Positions 34,389 through 42,921 are shown, counted from the stretch's first letter. The stretch: DNA of 64,000 nucleotides from Bradyrhizobium sp. in8p8 (GCF_000426845.1 NZ_AUGD01000003.1:455459-519458), one strand, 5' to 3'. The notes: generated by a model not told the origin, from the sequence alone. Numbers and translations are program-made.

Positions 34389-35242
34389 CGCTCGTCTCCG
34401 TCGGCCATGGCAGCTCGCAGGGCGGCGAAGGCCTTGTCGCGGTAGGTTCGGACGGTCTTTTCGGAGCGGCCCAAAGCCTTGGCGATGGTCATGACGTCCG
34501 GCTCCTTGGAGTCGATGGGGAAGCCCTGTCTCAACATGTGAATGATCCTGCTTTGTTCTGTCGGTAGAGCTTCAATCGCTGCATCCAGGCGCGACCGGTA
34601 AGACGGGTCGTCGAAATCCGACACGGCGAAGGGATCGTGGGTCCCTGCGGCCGCCTCGACCTCCGGTGACAGTTCTCCGCTCTCCTCGTCATATTCGAGG
34701 GGCTGGGAACGGTTTTCGTCGCGCCAGGCCTTTTCCTGCGCATCGCGCCGCAGGCTCGCTAGCGCGCCATCGAAGCGCACCTCGAAGTAGTCGACCTTTT
34801 CGTCGTAGGCGGCGCGGTCCGCCGAAAAGAGCTCGACGAACCGGCCGAACACCTTGTCGCGCACGACCCCGCGCGTCAGCGATTCCGTCTTTCCATCGGA
34901 GCTTTCCGCCCTGGGCAAACTGCGCAGCACCCGTTCGGTCAAGATCCGATAGAGGCGCTCGAACCACACCTCGTTGTTGTCGCGACGGCTCGCGCGAATG
35001 AAGTAAACGAGACATTCGCTCGGGACGTAGCCCGGGTCCGAGCGCTTGGTGATTTCCGCCCTGGCGATCAAGCCATCACGCGGCAGGACTGCCAATTCGG
35101 CGATGAGGGCTTCTATCTTCGGGTCGCGCTCGTAGAGTTCGCCGCTGAGGCGGCGTTTGCGCAGCGGGGTTACGATCGCTTCGCCCGCGCCACGCGCGTC
35201 TGCCTTTTGCCCGGTGTCGAAAGCTCCCTCCAACTGGTTCAT
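34385..35242 (-). CDS. Sigma-70-like / ECF-like protein
   Basis: 285 aa. The C-terminal 60 residues look like sigma region 4: DAAIEALPTEQSRIIHMLRQG, then VMTIAKALGRSEKTVRTYRDKA and FAALRAAM. The middle (about 75-190) contains a region-2-like segment (ECLVYFIRAS...WFERLYRILTERVLRSL) with the helical character of ECF sigma factors. A 60-residue acidic insertion separates the two. It may direct transcription of this or another element operon. Both ends overlap neighbours by ATGA, so it is translated with the AbiE pair and the HTH-like gene. Confidence 0.72.
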   Translation of the reverse strand: MNQLEGAFDTGQKADARGAGEAIVTPLRKRRLSGELYERDPKIEALIAELAVLPRDGLIARAEITKRSDPGYVPSECLVYFIRASRRDNNEVWFERLYRILTERVLRSLPRAESSDGKTESLTRGVVRDKVFGRFVELFSADRAAYDEKVDYFEVRFDGALASLRRDAQEKAWRDENRSQPLEYDEESGELSPEVEAAAGTHDPFAVSDFDDPSYRSRLDAAIEALPTEQSRIIHMLRQGFPIDSKEPDVMTIAKALGRSEKTVRTYRDKAFAALRAAMADGDER

Positions 35243-36318
35243 CGCGCGGCCCCGCCTCCCGTATCGCCCTTCTTGTTGAGACGCGTCTCGAGCGAGCCGA
35301 TGCTGTCGAGCACCGCCTCGAAATCCGGTGGATCGCCAAAGATCATGCCCTGCATGGCCCTGTAGTCGACGCGCAGTTGCTCGATCATCGCGTCATGCGG
35401 GGCGAGTGCAAACGAGCCAGGCGCAGCGCTCGCGAGATCGAAGTCCGGTCGATTGAAGAACATCCGGGCGTGCGCGACGCAATCCGCACCGAGCGCCGGA
35501 TCAGCGATGGCGGCGGCGCCGACGCGGGCCGCGGCGAGCTGGTGCAGGTCATAATAGTGACGGGAAACGCGTTGGCCGCCCCCGCGCAGCTCGCCGCGCT
35601 TGTCGAACCAGCGCCGCAGCCCATGGAGGATGACAACCTTGTCCCAGAAGGTACGTTCCGGATCGACCGTGCGGACGGCCGGCACGGTCAGGTCGAGCGC
35701 CGGCAGATCATCATCGACATAGGGTTTGATCGGCACTTCGCTGTTCGGATCGAGCGCGGATTTCGCGCCCGACTCGATCTTGATCGCTGCCCGCACATAA
35801 TCCGATCGCGGCGTCGCCGCGGGATACCAGATCAGAAGCGTCTGCCCGTCGGGATCAGCGTCATCGGCTTCCACTCGGGCCGCGCCGGCATCGAGGCCGG
35901 CAGCCTGAAGCCGGTCCTGCAGGATCTGCGTCAACTCAGCCCGCAGCGGGCCGTTGATGTAGGCTTGGCAGGCGTCCTTGATCGCATCGAGGCGCGCCCG
36001 GCGCTTTTTGCTACTCAGCGCTTCGAGCTCCTCGATGGTCGCCGGCTCGCCGATGTCGTCCCGAAACACCGTGACATCAATGTCTTCGGAGAAGCGATTG
36101 ATCAAACCAAACCCTTTGGACAGGGAGGTTCCACCTTTGAAGAGGAGGCGGGGTCCGCCCTCTTTCAAGCCATTGAACAAGGCATCCAGCGTCCAGCAGA
36201 CCCAGAAGTCCTTCTCGATATTCTGAGACGCCGTGCCGAGGCGTAGCGCCGTCGTATCGAAGGCGCTCAACATCGCGTCCGACCCGGCCGCGAGAACCTC
36301 GTCGAAAGCCGGATTCAT
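35239..36318 (-). CDS. AbiEii/AbiGii nucleotidyltransferase toxin
   Basis: 359 aa. The nucleotidyltransferase motif is LLFKGGTSLSKGFGL (Gly62-Gly63-Thr-Ser) and SEDIDV (Asp79, Asp81). Later conserved elements are YVRAAIKIESGAK and PERTFWDKVVILH. AbiEii enzymes transfer nucleotides to tRNA or other targets and are reversibly growth-inhibitory. Together with the preceding DUF6088/AbiEi gene, whose stop it overlaps by four bases, this is a type IV toxin-antitoxin and phage-abortive-infection module. It is fused by overlaps to the downstream sigma/ImmA/Ubl operon. Confidence 0.9.
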   Translation of the reverse strand: MNPAFDEVLAAGSDAMLSAFDTTALRLGTASQNIEKDFWVCWTLDALFNGLKEGGPRLLFKGGTSLSKGFGLINRFSEDIDVTVFRDDIGEPATIEELEALSSKKRRARLDAIKDACQAYINGPLRAELTQILQDRLQAAGLDAGAARVEADDADPDGQTLLIWYPAATPRSDYVRAAIKIESGAKSALDPNSEVPIKPYVDDDLPALDLTVPAVRTVDPERTFWDKVVILHGLRRWFDKRGELRGGGQRVSRHYYDLHQLAAARVGAAAIADPALGADCVAHARMFFNRPDFDLASAAPGSFALAPHDAMIEQLRVDYRAMQGMIFGDPPDFEAVLDSIGSLETRLNKKGDTGGGAAR

Positions 36319-37145
36319 GTCTTCACCGCCCGGGCTGCACCGCGCTTGGCAGTTTGTGCCTTCTGCGGGGAGAGCGGCTTTCGCTTGGGCCGGGCGACGG
36401 CAGCATGACGCTGATCATCGGCATCGTCCGCCGTTCTTTGTTGATGACGATCATGATCAGCATCATCACGATCATCATCGACGTGCCGACGACGAACGCC
36501 GGCGTCGCTTTCAACGAGCGGCTTGAGAAACACCCACATCCATGTCGGAAGAGCTGTCATACCGGCAGTGAGATCCGCTTTGAGGGGCGGTCCCACCGTG
36601 GGATCTTCGAAAAGATTGGCGAGCTTGCGCCTAACCTGATCACTTTCTCCTTCACGAACCAGGAGATCGCGCAGCCAGTGAAGCGCTTGGACGACGCGCA
36701 TCGCTGGTCGTCCGGCCCAGAATAGCTTGCTGGCCGCGGTTGGACGGAAGGTGATCGTTACGTTGCCGAGCTTGATCGCGCGGCGCCGAGCGTCGGTGTG
36801 CACCACGATTTTGGCGGGGACGGCGTCAGTTAGGCCCAGATCGTTCGCCGCGGTCATGCCGTCGACAAGCATCCGGGTTTGGTCACGTCGCCCGACGGCG
36901 TCGATGACTGAGCGCGGATCAGGCGGATTGGGTTTCTGGGTGAGTTTGTTGAAGCCAGGCTGATCGTAGAGCCCACGATCAATCCGCCTAAGGATTTCGA
37001 CCTTCGTCAGCCGCTGCAACGCCTTATCGACCGCGTCCCGCGAGGCGAGATCGACGAAGTCACTGGGCGTCCAGACCTTGCGTGGCGCATCCGCACGGAT
37101 GCGCTCGAGCATGGCTTTCTTCAGATCGGGCGAGTCGGTGTTCAT
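36315..37145 (-). CDS. AbiEi-like antitoxin (DUF6088) with low-complexity tail
   Basis: 276 aa from ATG 37145. The N-terminal winged helix is RKVWTPSDFVDLASRDAVDK and ALQRLTKVEILRRIDRGLYDQP; the antitoxin body extends to about residue 205 (MTALPTWMWVFLKPL). A 65-residue tail unlike the family follows: Asp/His/Arg-rich (DDDRDDADHDRHQQR) and then Lys/Arg/Pro-rich. At DNA level the tail is built from GAT/CAT/CGA triplets. In the family the N-terminal domain binds inverted repeats and represses the operon; two such repeats overlap its promoter. Confidence 0.85.
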   Translation of the reverse strand: MNTDSPDLKKAMLERIRADAPRKVWTPSDFVDLASRDAVDKALQRLTKVEILRRIDRGLYDQPGFNKLTQKPNPPDPRSVIDAVGRRDQTRMLVDGMTAANDLGLTDAVPAKIVVHTDARRRAIKLGNVTITFRPTAASKLFWAGRPAMRVVQALHWLRDLLVREGESDQVRRKLANLFEDPTVGPPLKADLTAGMTALPTWMWVFLKPLVESDAGVRRRHVDDDRDDADHDRHQQRTADDADDQRHAAVARPKRKPLSPQKAQTAKRGAARAVKT

Positions 37146-37172
37146 GTCCGAAAATTGTAGTCCTTTTTCGGA
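37145..37172. promoter_or_regulatory. Inverted repeat overlapping the AbiEi start codon
   Basis: GTCCGAAAA (37146-37154) and TTTTCGGAC (37164-37172) form an inverted repeat abutting the antitoxin start. It shares the TCCGAAA half-site with the larger palindrome at 37187-37220. Confidence 0.7.
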
Positions 37173-37186
37173 CGCGAACCAAGTGG

Positions 37187-37220
37187 ATTGTCCGAAATAA
37201 ATATACAAATTTCGGACAAT
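37187..37220. promoter_or_regulatory. Large palindromic operator of the AbiE operon
   Basis: ATTGTCCGAAAT (37187-37198) and ATTTCGGACAAT (37209-37220), 12-bp perfect arms around a 10-bp AT-rich centre containing TATATT on the minus strand, a plausible -10. It lies just before the antitoxin gene and ends where the orphan DUF6088 gene stops. Together with the repeat at 37145 it gives four TCCGAAA half-sites. Confidence 0.78.
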
Positions 37221-37850
37221 CTAAATAGGTAGGCCGCCCACCTGAGAATGGCTCCTTCGGCCGTATGCAACTTTGCCGACCGTCCTGGCGAGCCAGCTCG
37301 GTAGCTGGGGCGCGACCGCGACGAGTTCGCCGAACGTGGAAGACGGCAACTTGCGCTTCAACGTCATCAAGGCGGCTTCTGCCTTTTCCGGCCCCAGCCA
37401 GGCGAGCGCTCGCACCGCCTGTCCGGCGGGCCGATCGGCCAGCGCCAACTGCCAGCGCGGCGCATGCCGCAGCTCGACGACCTGCTGGCCCAGATTCATC
37501 GTCCGGCTACGGCCCGATGTCAGATAGACCGACCGGACCGGCACCTGTGTCGTGAGGCCGAGCGCGTTAGCGGCCGCGGCACCGTTCGACACGATGGTTT
37601 CGCCGCGCTGGAGCGCGAGGGCTTCGACGGCCTTCTCGACGGAGGGCGCGCGGACGCCGAACCGACTCGAAACCGGGCGCAGATAGACGCCGCGCCCGGC
37701 ACGCATCAGCCGGCCACGTTCAGCCAGTCGCGACAAGGCTTGATCCACCGCGGCGCGATTGCCGAGATGGAGCAGGCTCTTCGCCGCGATCGGAGCGCCC
37801 TCGGGCAAGCCCTCGGTGTGCGCCAGAATCTGTTCGGTCAGTCGTTGCAC
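37221..37850 (-). CDS. Second AbiEi-like (DUF6088) protein, no toxin partner
   Basis: 209 aa from a GTG at 37850, chosen because AGGAG lies seven bases upstream and the operator palindrome lies immediately before it. The open frame itself extends to 37907. Winged-helix part: AKSLLHLGNRAAVDQALSRLAERGRLMRAGRGVYL; body: SVEKAVEALALQRGETIVSNGAAAANALGL and VYLTSGRSRTMNLG. It is a paralogue of the antitoxin downstream but has no AbiEii gene directly after it. It may therefore be a stand-alone repressor or have lost its toxin. Confidence 0.8.
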   Translation of the reverse strand: MQRLTEQILAHTEGLPEGAPIAAKSLLHLGNRAAVDQALSRLAERGRLMRAGRGVYLRPVSSRFGVRAPSVEKAVEALALQRGETIVSNGAAAANALGLTTQVPVRSVYLTSGRSRTMNLGQQVVELRHAPRWQLALADRPAGQAVRALAWLGPEKAEAALMTLKRKLPSSTFGELVAVAPQLPSWLARTVGKVAYGRRSHSQVGGLPI

Positions 37851-37860
37851 GGCACTTCTC

Positions 37861-37890
37861 CTGTCAGAAATATATGCGGTTTTCTGACAG
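37861..37890. promoter_or_regulatory. Palindromic operator of the orphan DUF6088 gene
   Basis: CTGTCAGAAA (37861-37870) and TTTCTGACAG (37881-37890), perfect 10-bp arms with a 10-bp centre. The arm and spacer geometry is that of the AbiE operator 670 bp away, but the half-site differs (GTCAGAAA against GTCCGAAA), so the two paralogues probably do not cross-regulate fully. Confidence 0.75.
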
Positions 37891-38013
37891 TTTTCAATCT
37901 CCCCCAAACCGACTGGAAGGGCCAGCGATTGAGAGGGGGCCTGGAGGGGAAAGCCTTCCCCTGCGGCCGAGCCCAGGGTCTCGGCCGACCCCTTCTGCGG
38001 GGAGACCCCGCAA

Positions 38014-38106
38014 CGCCCTCATTAGAGTGAGAGTGTGGACCGGATTTCCGTGACGGGTTGAGGGTCGGGAGAGAGTCTTCCGGCGCCCGTCATGGAGTTT
38101 GATCCC
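38014..38106 (+). ncRNA. Putative structured 5' leader, family A copy 1 (DUF932 gene)
   Basis: Segment CGCCCTC...TAGAGTGAGAG...GTGACGGG...AGGGTCG..GAGAGAG...CGGCGCCCGTC, then GGAG and the ATG at 38107. GACGGG (38052-38057) can pair with CCCGTC (38086-38091), 40 bases end to end. The same 40 bases recur before the parB-like gene with identical length and only four changes. Confidence 0.6.
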
Positions 38107-39300
38107 ATGAACATGCAGGTTCTCGATGCCCGGCGCGACGTGAGTGGCGGCTGGAAGGTGGACATCAACCGCGGCGAGCGCATCGGTCGGGTTTCCTCGG
38201 AGTGGTTCTCGCGACCCGACGACGAGCGCTATCTCTCGCTCGCCGAACTCGGCCGGACCGTCCGCGAGCGCACCGAGCGCAGCCGAACGCGCGTTGTCGA
38301 ATCCGCGCTTATCCATGTCGAAGCCAGCCGCACCGATCCCGAACGGCTTGCCCTGATCCTACCAGGCGCCGACAAGCCCATCGCTCCGACGCACTGGAGT
38401 TTCGGTCAGCTCGCGAGCCAGGTCGGCGCGCCGGCCGCCTATCTGCGGCAGCTCCCCGCCGCGCTCGCCGGCATCAACCTGCAATATGGGCTGACCGCCC
38501 ACCGCGCCGAGCAGATCAAGACCCTCGAGACCGACGACGGCCGCGTCGAGCTGCGCGCCGTGACCGGCCCCGACTACGGCCGGATCTACGACCACGAGCT
38601 GGTCGAAGCCGTGCAGCGCATCGCCGGCAACGGCACCGGCGACACCCGTTGGAAAGTGCCCGGTGTCCTCGACTGGTCGACCGGCGTCTATAATCCGCGC
38701 GTCGACATCACCAAGGACACCACGACGCTCTACGCTTCCGATCGCGACGTCTTCCTTTTCCTCGTCGACGATCTGAATCCGATCGAAGCCGGCAAGCTCG
38801 CGGATGGATCGCCCGATCTCTATTTCAGGGGCTTCTATGCCTGGAACAGCGAAGTGGGCGCCAAGACCCTTGGTATCGCGTCCTTCTATCTCAGGGCCGT
38901 GTGCCAGAATCGCAATTTGTGGGGCGTCGAAGATTTCGAGGAGATCTCCATCCGCCATTCCAAATACGCCGCTTCGCGCTTCGCCCATGAGGCGGCGCCG
39001 GCCTTGCTCAGCTTCGCGGACTCCTCACCGCAGCCGTTCATCACCGGCATCAAGGCGGCGCGCGAACGCATCGTCGCGCACAAGGACGAAGAGCGCACCG
39101 AATTCCTGCGCCGCCGCGGCTTCTCGAAAGCCGAGACGGGCAAAATCATCGACGCGGTGCTGGCCGAGGAAGGCCGCCCGCCGGAAAGCATCTTCGATTT
39201 CGTCCAGGGCATCACCGCCGTCGCGCGCGACAAGCCCCACCAGGACGCGCGGCTCGAGCTCGAAGGCAAGGCCAAGAAGCTGCTCGATCGCGCCGCCTGA
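38107..39300 (+). CDS. DUF932 protein (element backbone)
   Basis: 397 aa. Sequence landmarks are WSFGQLASQVGAPAAYLRQLP, VTGPDYGRIYDHELVEAVQ, RDVFLFLVDDLNPIEAG, FRGFYAWNSEVGAKTLG and FLRRRGFSKAETGKI. DUF932 (phage/plasmid-related) proteins are near-constant members of alphaproteobacterial integrative elements; a role in DNA maintenance is assumed but not known. I prefer ATG 38107 to the in-frame ATG at 38092 because GGAG then sits nine bases upstream, the same spacing as in the repeated leader of the parB-like gene. Confidence 0.85.
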   Translation: MNMQVLDARRDVSGGWKVDINRGERIGRVSSEWFSRPDDERYLSLAELGRTVRERTERSRTRVVESALIHVEASRTDPERLALILPGADKPIAPTHWSFGQLASQVGAPAAYLRQLPAALAGINLQYGLTAHRAEQIKTLETDDGRVELRAVTGPDYGRIYDHELVEAVQRIAGNGTGDTRWKVPGVLDWSTGVYNPRVDITKDTTTLYASDRDVFLFLVDDLNPIEAGKLADGSPDLYFRGFYAWNSEVGAKTLGIASFYLRAVCQNRNLWGVEDFEEISIRHSKYAASRFAHEAAPALLSFADSSPQPFITGIKAARERIVAHKDEERTEFLRRRGFSKAETGKIIDAVLAEEGRPPESIFDFVQGITAVARDKPHQDARLELEGKAKKLLDRAA

Positions 39301-39310
39301 TCCCCGCAAT

Positions 39311-39343
39311 GCCGGAGATGCGGTTGTCCGTGTCTCCGGCTTT
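39311..39343 (+). terminator. Probable terminator after the DUF932 gene
   Basis: GCCGGAGA (39311-39318) and TCTCCGGC (39333-39340) followed by TTT. Located 10 bases after the stop codon. The T-run is short, so efficiency is uncertain. Confidence 0.5.
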
Positions 39344-39451
39344 GCGTCCCCTAGCCATACTGTTTCCGGGCTGTCTTGTGGCCCAGATCCAGGTCACCTA
39401 TTCAGTGGTGCGGCATGGAGCACAATCGCCAAACGAGCGACTGGATACAGA

Positions 39452-40570
39452 ATGCTAGAGCAGGCGCCTGCGGAATATTACATCGATGAAAGCGGCAATA
39501 CCGGCGACCTGAGCACGGTCAAAATCGACTCCTACTTCGTCGAACAGCGCATGTTCGCCTTGGCTGCATTCGGCTGCACGCTCGACCAGGACTTCACCGA
39601 TAAATTGGGCGCACTAAAAAAGGCGCACCGCATCCAGTCGTCGGAGCTCAAATCAAAACAGGCTTATGACAAGCCGCGCTTCATCTTTGATCTTCTGGAC
39701 CTCCTTGAGACGCGCCGCGCCCCAATCTTTATCGAGCTTGTCGACAAGCACTTCTTCGTTGTCGTGAACATCATCGAGCGAATGGTGGTGCCCTATGTGG
39801 GGGAATGCGACACTCAACCTGGCGCCCTTTGGATGAAGGGCGTTATGGCGAACTACATGGCGCTATATGCACCTCCCGAGCTGGCTCACGCCTTTGCCGC
39901 ATGTTGCCAAAGCAGAGACCACGCGGAAATACGCGAACTTTACAAGCAAATAATTCGGTGGGCGCAGGGAAGCGGAGTTCCGCCTACTGACGTGGCGGCG
40001 GGGATCATCCGTTTTGCGCGCGACAGCTTGAAGGACTTCCGCAAGCTGCCGAAAGCCAAGGCCGTCGAGCGGGCATTACCGATTCCCGACAAGAATCCCG
40101 CCGGGAAGCTGCTCTGGGTTCTGCCGAACCTGACATCGTTCACCAACATCTACGCCCGGATCAATCGCTTCGCGCGAAAGCAGGTTTCCGGCGTGACGCT
40201 GTTCCACGACGAGCAATTGCAGTTCGGAGACATTCTTCTGCACAACAAGAAGCTCGCAGAGGACCTGGCGCAGCTTGGCGTGAAATTGCCCCTGCAGACG
40301 GCCGACTTCGAATTCTCGCAGGCGGCCGACCTGCAATTCCAGCGATCGCACGATTCTATCGGCATTCAGGTCGCCGACGTCCTCGCCGGTTTCATCGCGC
40401 GATATGTACAGGACGCTGTGTGGGGCGGCGCCCCCATGCATCCTGACAAGGTAGCGATTTTCCGCCGCCTCGTCGCAACAGGCGACCGCAGCTTGGGTTC
40501 GGGTGTCAACTTCGTCGCGCCCGACAACATGATCCGCTTCCTCGGCATCGAACCGCGCTCGAATTTCTAG
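39452..40570 (+). CDS. DUF3800 protein
   Basis: 372 aa. It begins YYIDESGNTGDLST, the family signature with the conserved Asp-Glu, and ends SIGIQVADVLAGFIARY, the usual DUF3800 closing motif. These features suggest an RNase H-like fold with a metal site formed by the first Asp and the later Asp. Base composition and codon use are visibly less GC-rich than the flanking DUF932 and parB-like genes, and it lies between a terminator and a repeated leader. It looks like a recent cargo insertion. DUF3800 genes are frequent in defence islands; the activity is unproven. Confidence 0.82.
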   Translation: MLEQAPAEYYIDESGNTGDLSTVKIDSYFVEQRMFALAAFGCTLDQDFTDKLGALKKAHRIQSSELKSKQAYDKPRFIFDLLDLLETRRAPIFIELVDKHFFVVVNIIERMVVPYVGECDTQPGALWMKGVMANYMALYAPPELAHAFAACCQSRDHAEIRELYKQIIRWAQGSGVPPTDVAAGIIRFARDSLKDFRKLPKAKAVERALPIPDKNPAGKLLWVLPNLTSFTNIYARINRFARKQVSGVTLFHDEQLQFGDILLHNKKLAEDLAQLGVKLPLQTADFEFSQAADLQFQRSHDSIGIQVADVLAGFIARYVQDAVWGGAPMHPDKVAIFRRLVATGDRSLGSGVNFVAPDNMIRFLGIEPRSNF

Positions 40571-40661
40571 GGCGGCATCAAGCCGTCATGGGCGAATACG
40601 AAGGACTGGCGCGGGATCATCGCCGGTTCTGGCAGTGACCTTACCGATGGCGTTTGATGGT

Positions 40662-40757
40662 GTCGCTGCCCTCCTAGAGTGAGAGGGCGGTGCTTCGCTT
40701 CGTGACGGGTTTAGGGTCGAGAGAGAGGCTTTCGGCGCCCGTCGCGGAGTAAGTCTC
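40662..40757 (+). ncRNA. Putative structured 5' leader, family A copy 2 (parB-like gene)
   Basis: Hairpin GCCCTC (40668-40673) with GAGGGC (40683-40688), then GACGGG (40704-40709) pairing with CCCGTC (40738-40743), 40 bases end to end, three bases before GGAG. It is a near copy of the leader at 38014-38106. Confidence 0.6.
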
Positions 40758-42896
40758 ATGGCAACTGCCATTCAGAAGATCACCCTGTCGTCGGCGCAGG
40801 ACATCCCCTTCAACAAGCTGGTGCTGAGCCAGTCGAACGTCCGCCGCGTCAAGGCTGGCGTCTCGATCGACGAGCTGGCCGAGTCGATCACCCGGCGCGG
40901 TCTCATCCAGTCCCTCCACGTCCGGCCGGTGCTCGATGCCGACGGCCAGGAAACCGGCATGTACGAAGTGCCGGCGGGCGGGCGTCGCTTCCGCGCGCTG
41001 CAGCTCCTCGTCAAGCAGAAGCGCCTCACCAAGACCTCCAAGGTGCCGTGCGTGGTGTCGGACGCCAATGCCGACATCCTCGTCGACGAGGTGTCGCTGG
41101 CCGAGAATATCGAACGCGCCCCGCTGCATCCTCTCGACCAGTTCCGCGCGTTCCAGGCGATGCGCGAGAAGGGCATGACCGAGGAGGCGATTGCGGCTGC
41201 ATTCTTCGCGTCCGTCCAGGTCGTGAAGCAGCGGCTTCGCCTCGCGGCCGTCTCGCCGTCATTGCTCGATATCTATGCCGAGGACGGCATCACGCTCGAA
41301 CAGCTCATGGCCTTCACCGTCACCAACGATCATGCGCGTCAGGAGCAGGTCTGGGAGTCGGTTCGCAATAGCTGGCAGAGGGAACCCTACCAGATCCGGC
41401 GCATGCTGACCGAGACCGCCGTCCGCGCATCCGACAAGCGGGCCGTATTCGTCGGCATCGATGCCTATGAAACCAACGGCGGCTGCGTGCTGCGCGATCT
41501 CTTCCAGGATGACGACGGCGGCTGGCTGCAGGATCCTGCGCTGCTCGATCGCCTGGTCGCCGACAAGCTGAAAGCCTCCGCCGAAGCGATCGCCGGCGAA
41601 GGCTGGAAATGGATCGAGGTGGCGATGAGCTTCCCCTATGGCGCCACCCACGGCCTGCGCGAGATCGTGGGCACGCCGCTCGACCTGACGGCTGACGAAC
41701 AGGCGACCATCGAGGCGCTCAACGCCGAGTGCGCCAAGCTGGAGGCCGAATATGAGAACGCCGACGAGTTGCCGGACGAGATCGATCAGCGCCTTGGCGA
41801 AATCGAAACCGCGCTCGCCAGCTTCGACGAGCGGCCGGTCCACTACGAACCCGCCGACATCGCGATCGCCGGGGTCTTCGTCAGCCTGGACGCCGACGGC
41901 ACGCTGTCGATCGACCGCGGCTATGTCCGACCCGAGGACGAGATCGCCAACCAGGCGGGCGATGGCGAGGGTGAAGAGCAGGATGGCGGCGACGATGACG
42001 CTGACTATCCGGCGTCGCCTTCGGTCCAGCGCGCGGTCATCACCATCTGCGGCAAACCTGCCGAGCCCGAGGAGGAGGACGAGGACGACACGATCAAGCC
42101 GCTCCCCGATCGACTGATCACGGAGCTGACCGCCGATCGCACCCTCGCGCTCCGCGACAAGCTCGCCACCGATCCCTCGGTCGCCTTCGTCGCCGTCCTG
42201 CACAAGTTCTGCCAGGACGTGTTCTACGGCGGCAGCCAGTACGGCTTCGCGATGGAGGTCAGCGTGCGGGGCACGACCTTCCATTCGCAGCCCGAAGGGC
42301 TTCGTGACAGCGTCTATGCCAAGGCGATCGAGGCCCGGCACGATAGCTGGCGCAAACGGCTCCCGGCCAAAGTCGCTGATCTCTGGGATGGGCTGGCCGC
42401 ACTGACTGGCCCCGAACAGGCCGAACTCTTCGCCCATTGCGCTTCGTTCGGCGTCAATGCGCTTTATGAGCGGGCCGATCGCTACGGTGGCCGTGTCTCG
42501 GCGCATAGTGTCGAACAGCGCATCGCCGAAGCCGATCGCCTGTCGCTGGCGGTCGGGCTCGACATGGCCGAAGCCGGGTGGCGGCCGACCGTCGCCAACT
42601 ATCTCGGCCGCGTCACCAAGCCCCGCATCCTCGAAGCGGTGCGTGAAGGCGCCGGCGAGCGCGCCGCCCAACTCATCGCACATCTGAAGAAGGGCGACAT
42701 GGCGACCGAAGCCGAACGTCTCCTCGCCGAGACGGGCTGGCTGCCCGAACCGCTGCGCAATTCCGGCGCCGATGCCGAAAGCACCGAGGCGGACTCTGGC
42801 GAGGGCGACGAGGCGTTGCCGGACTTCCTCGACGGCGATGACGAGGAGACCAACACCGATGATGAGGAGGAACGGCACCTCGCCGCCGCGGAGTGA
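40758..42896 (+). CDS. ParB/Spo0J-like nuclease-fold protein of the element
   Basis: 712 aa. Residues 15-125 are a ParB N-terminal domain: IPFNKLVLSQSNVRR, SIDELAESITRRGLIQSLHVRP, YEVPAGGRRFRALQLL and VDEVSLAENIERAPLHPLDQFRAF. A helix-turn-helix follows (EEAIAAAFFASVQVVKQRLRLAAVS). The remaining 500 residues are long and partly acidic (GEGEEQDGGDDDADYPAS; EEDEDDTIK), unlike chromosomal ParB. This is the large ParB-like protein of alphaproteobacterial elements, probably for partition or replication control. No ParA is adjacent. Confidence 0.88.
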   Translation: MATAIQKITLSSAQDIPFNKLVLSQSNVRRVKAGVSIDELAESITRRGLIQSLHVRPVLDADGQETGMYEVPAGGRRFRALQLLVKQKRLTKTSKVPCVVSDANADILVDEVSLAENIERAPLHPLDQFRAFQAMREKGMTEEAIAAAFFASVQVVKQRLRLAAVSPSLLDIYAEDGITLEQLMAFTVTNDHARQEQVWESVRNSWQREPYQIRRMLTETAVRASDKRAVFVGIDAYETNGGCVLRDLFQDDDGGWLQDPALLDRLVADKLKASAEAIAGEGWKWIEVAMSFPYGATHGLREIVGTPLDLTADEQATIEALNAECAKLEAEYENADELPDEIDQRLGEIETALASFDERPVHYEPADIAIAGVFVSLDADGTLSIDRGYVRPEDEIANQAGDGEGEEQDGGDDDADYPASPSVQRAVITICGKPAEPEEEDEDDTIKPLPDRLITELTADRTLALRDKLATDPSVAFVAVLHKFCQDVFYGGSQYGFAMEVSVRGTTFHSQPEGLRDSVYAKAIEARHDSWRKRLPAKVADLWDGLAALTGPEQAELFAHCASFGVNALYERADRYGGRVSAHSVEQRIAEADRLSLAVGLDMAEAGWRPTVANYLGRVTKPRILEAVREGAGERAAQLIAHLKKGDMATEAERLLAETGWLPEPLRNSGADAESTEADSGEGDEALPDFLDGDDEETNTDDEEERHLAAAE

Positions 42897-42921
42897 CGGC
42901 GGTCCTCATCTGACTTGACGA

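Noticed and set aside
41259..42878. Long open frame opposite the parB-like gene
   Set aside because: It is the high-GC antisense shadow of a clear ParB-domain gene, has no recognisable domain and no RBS.
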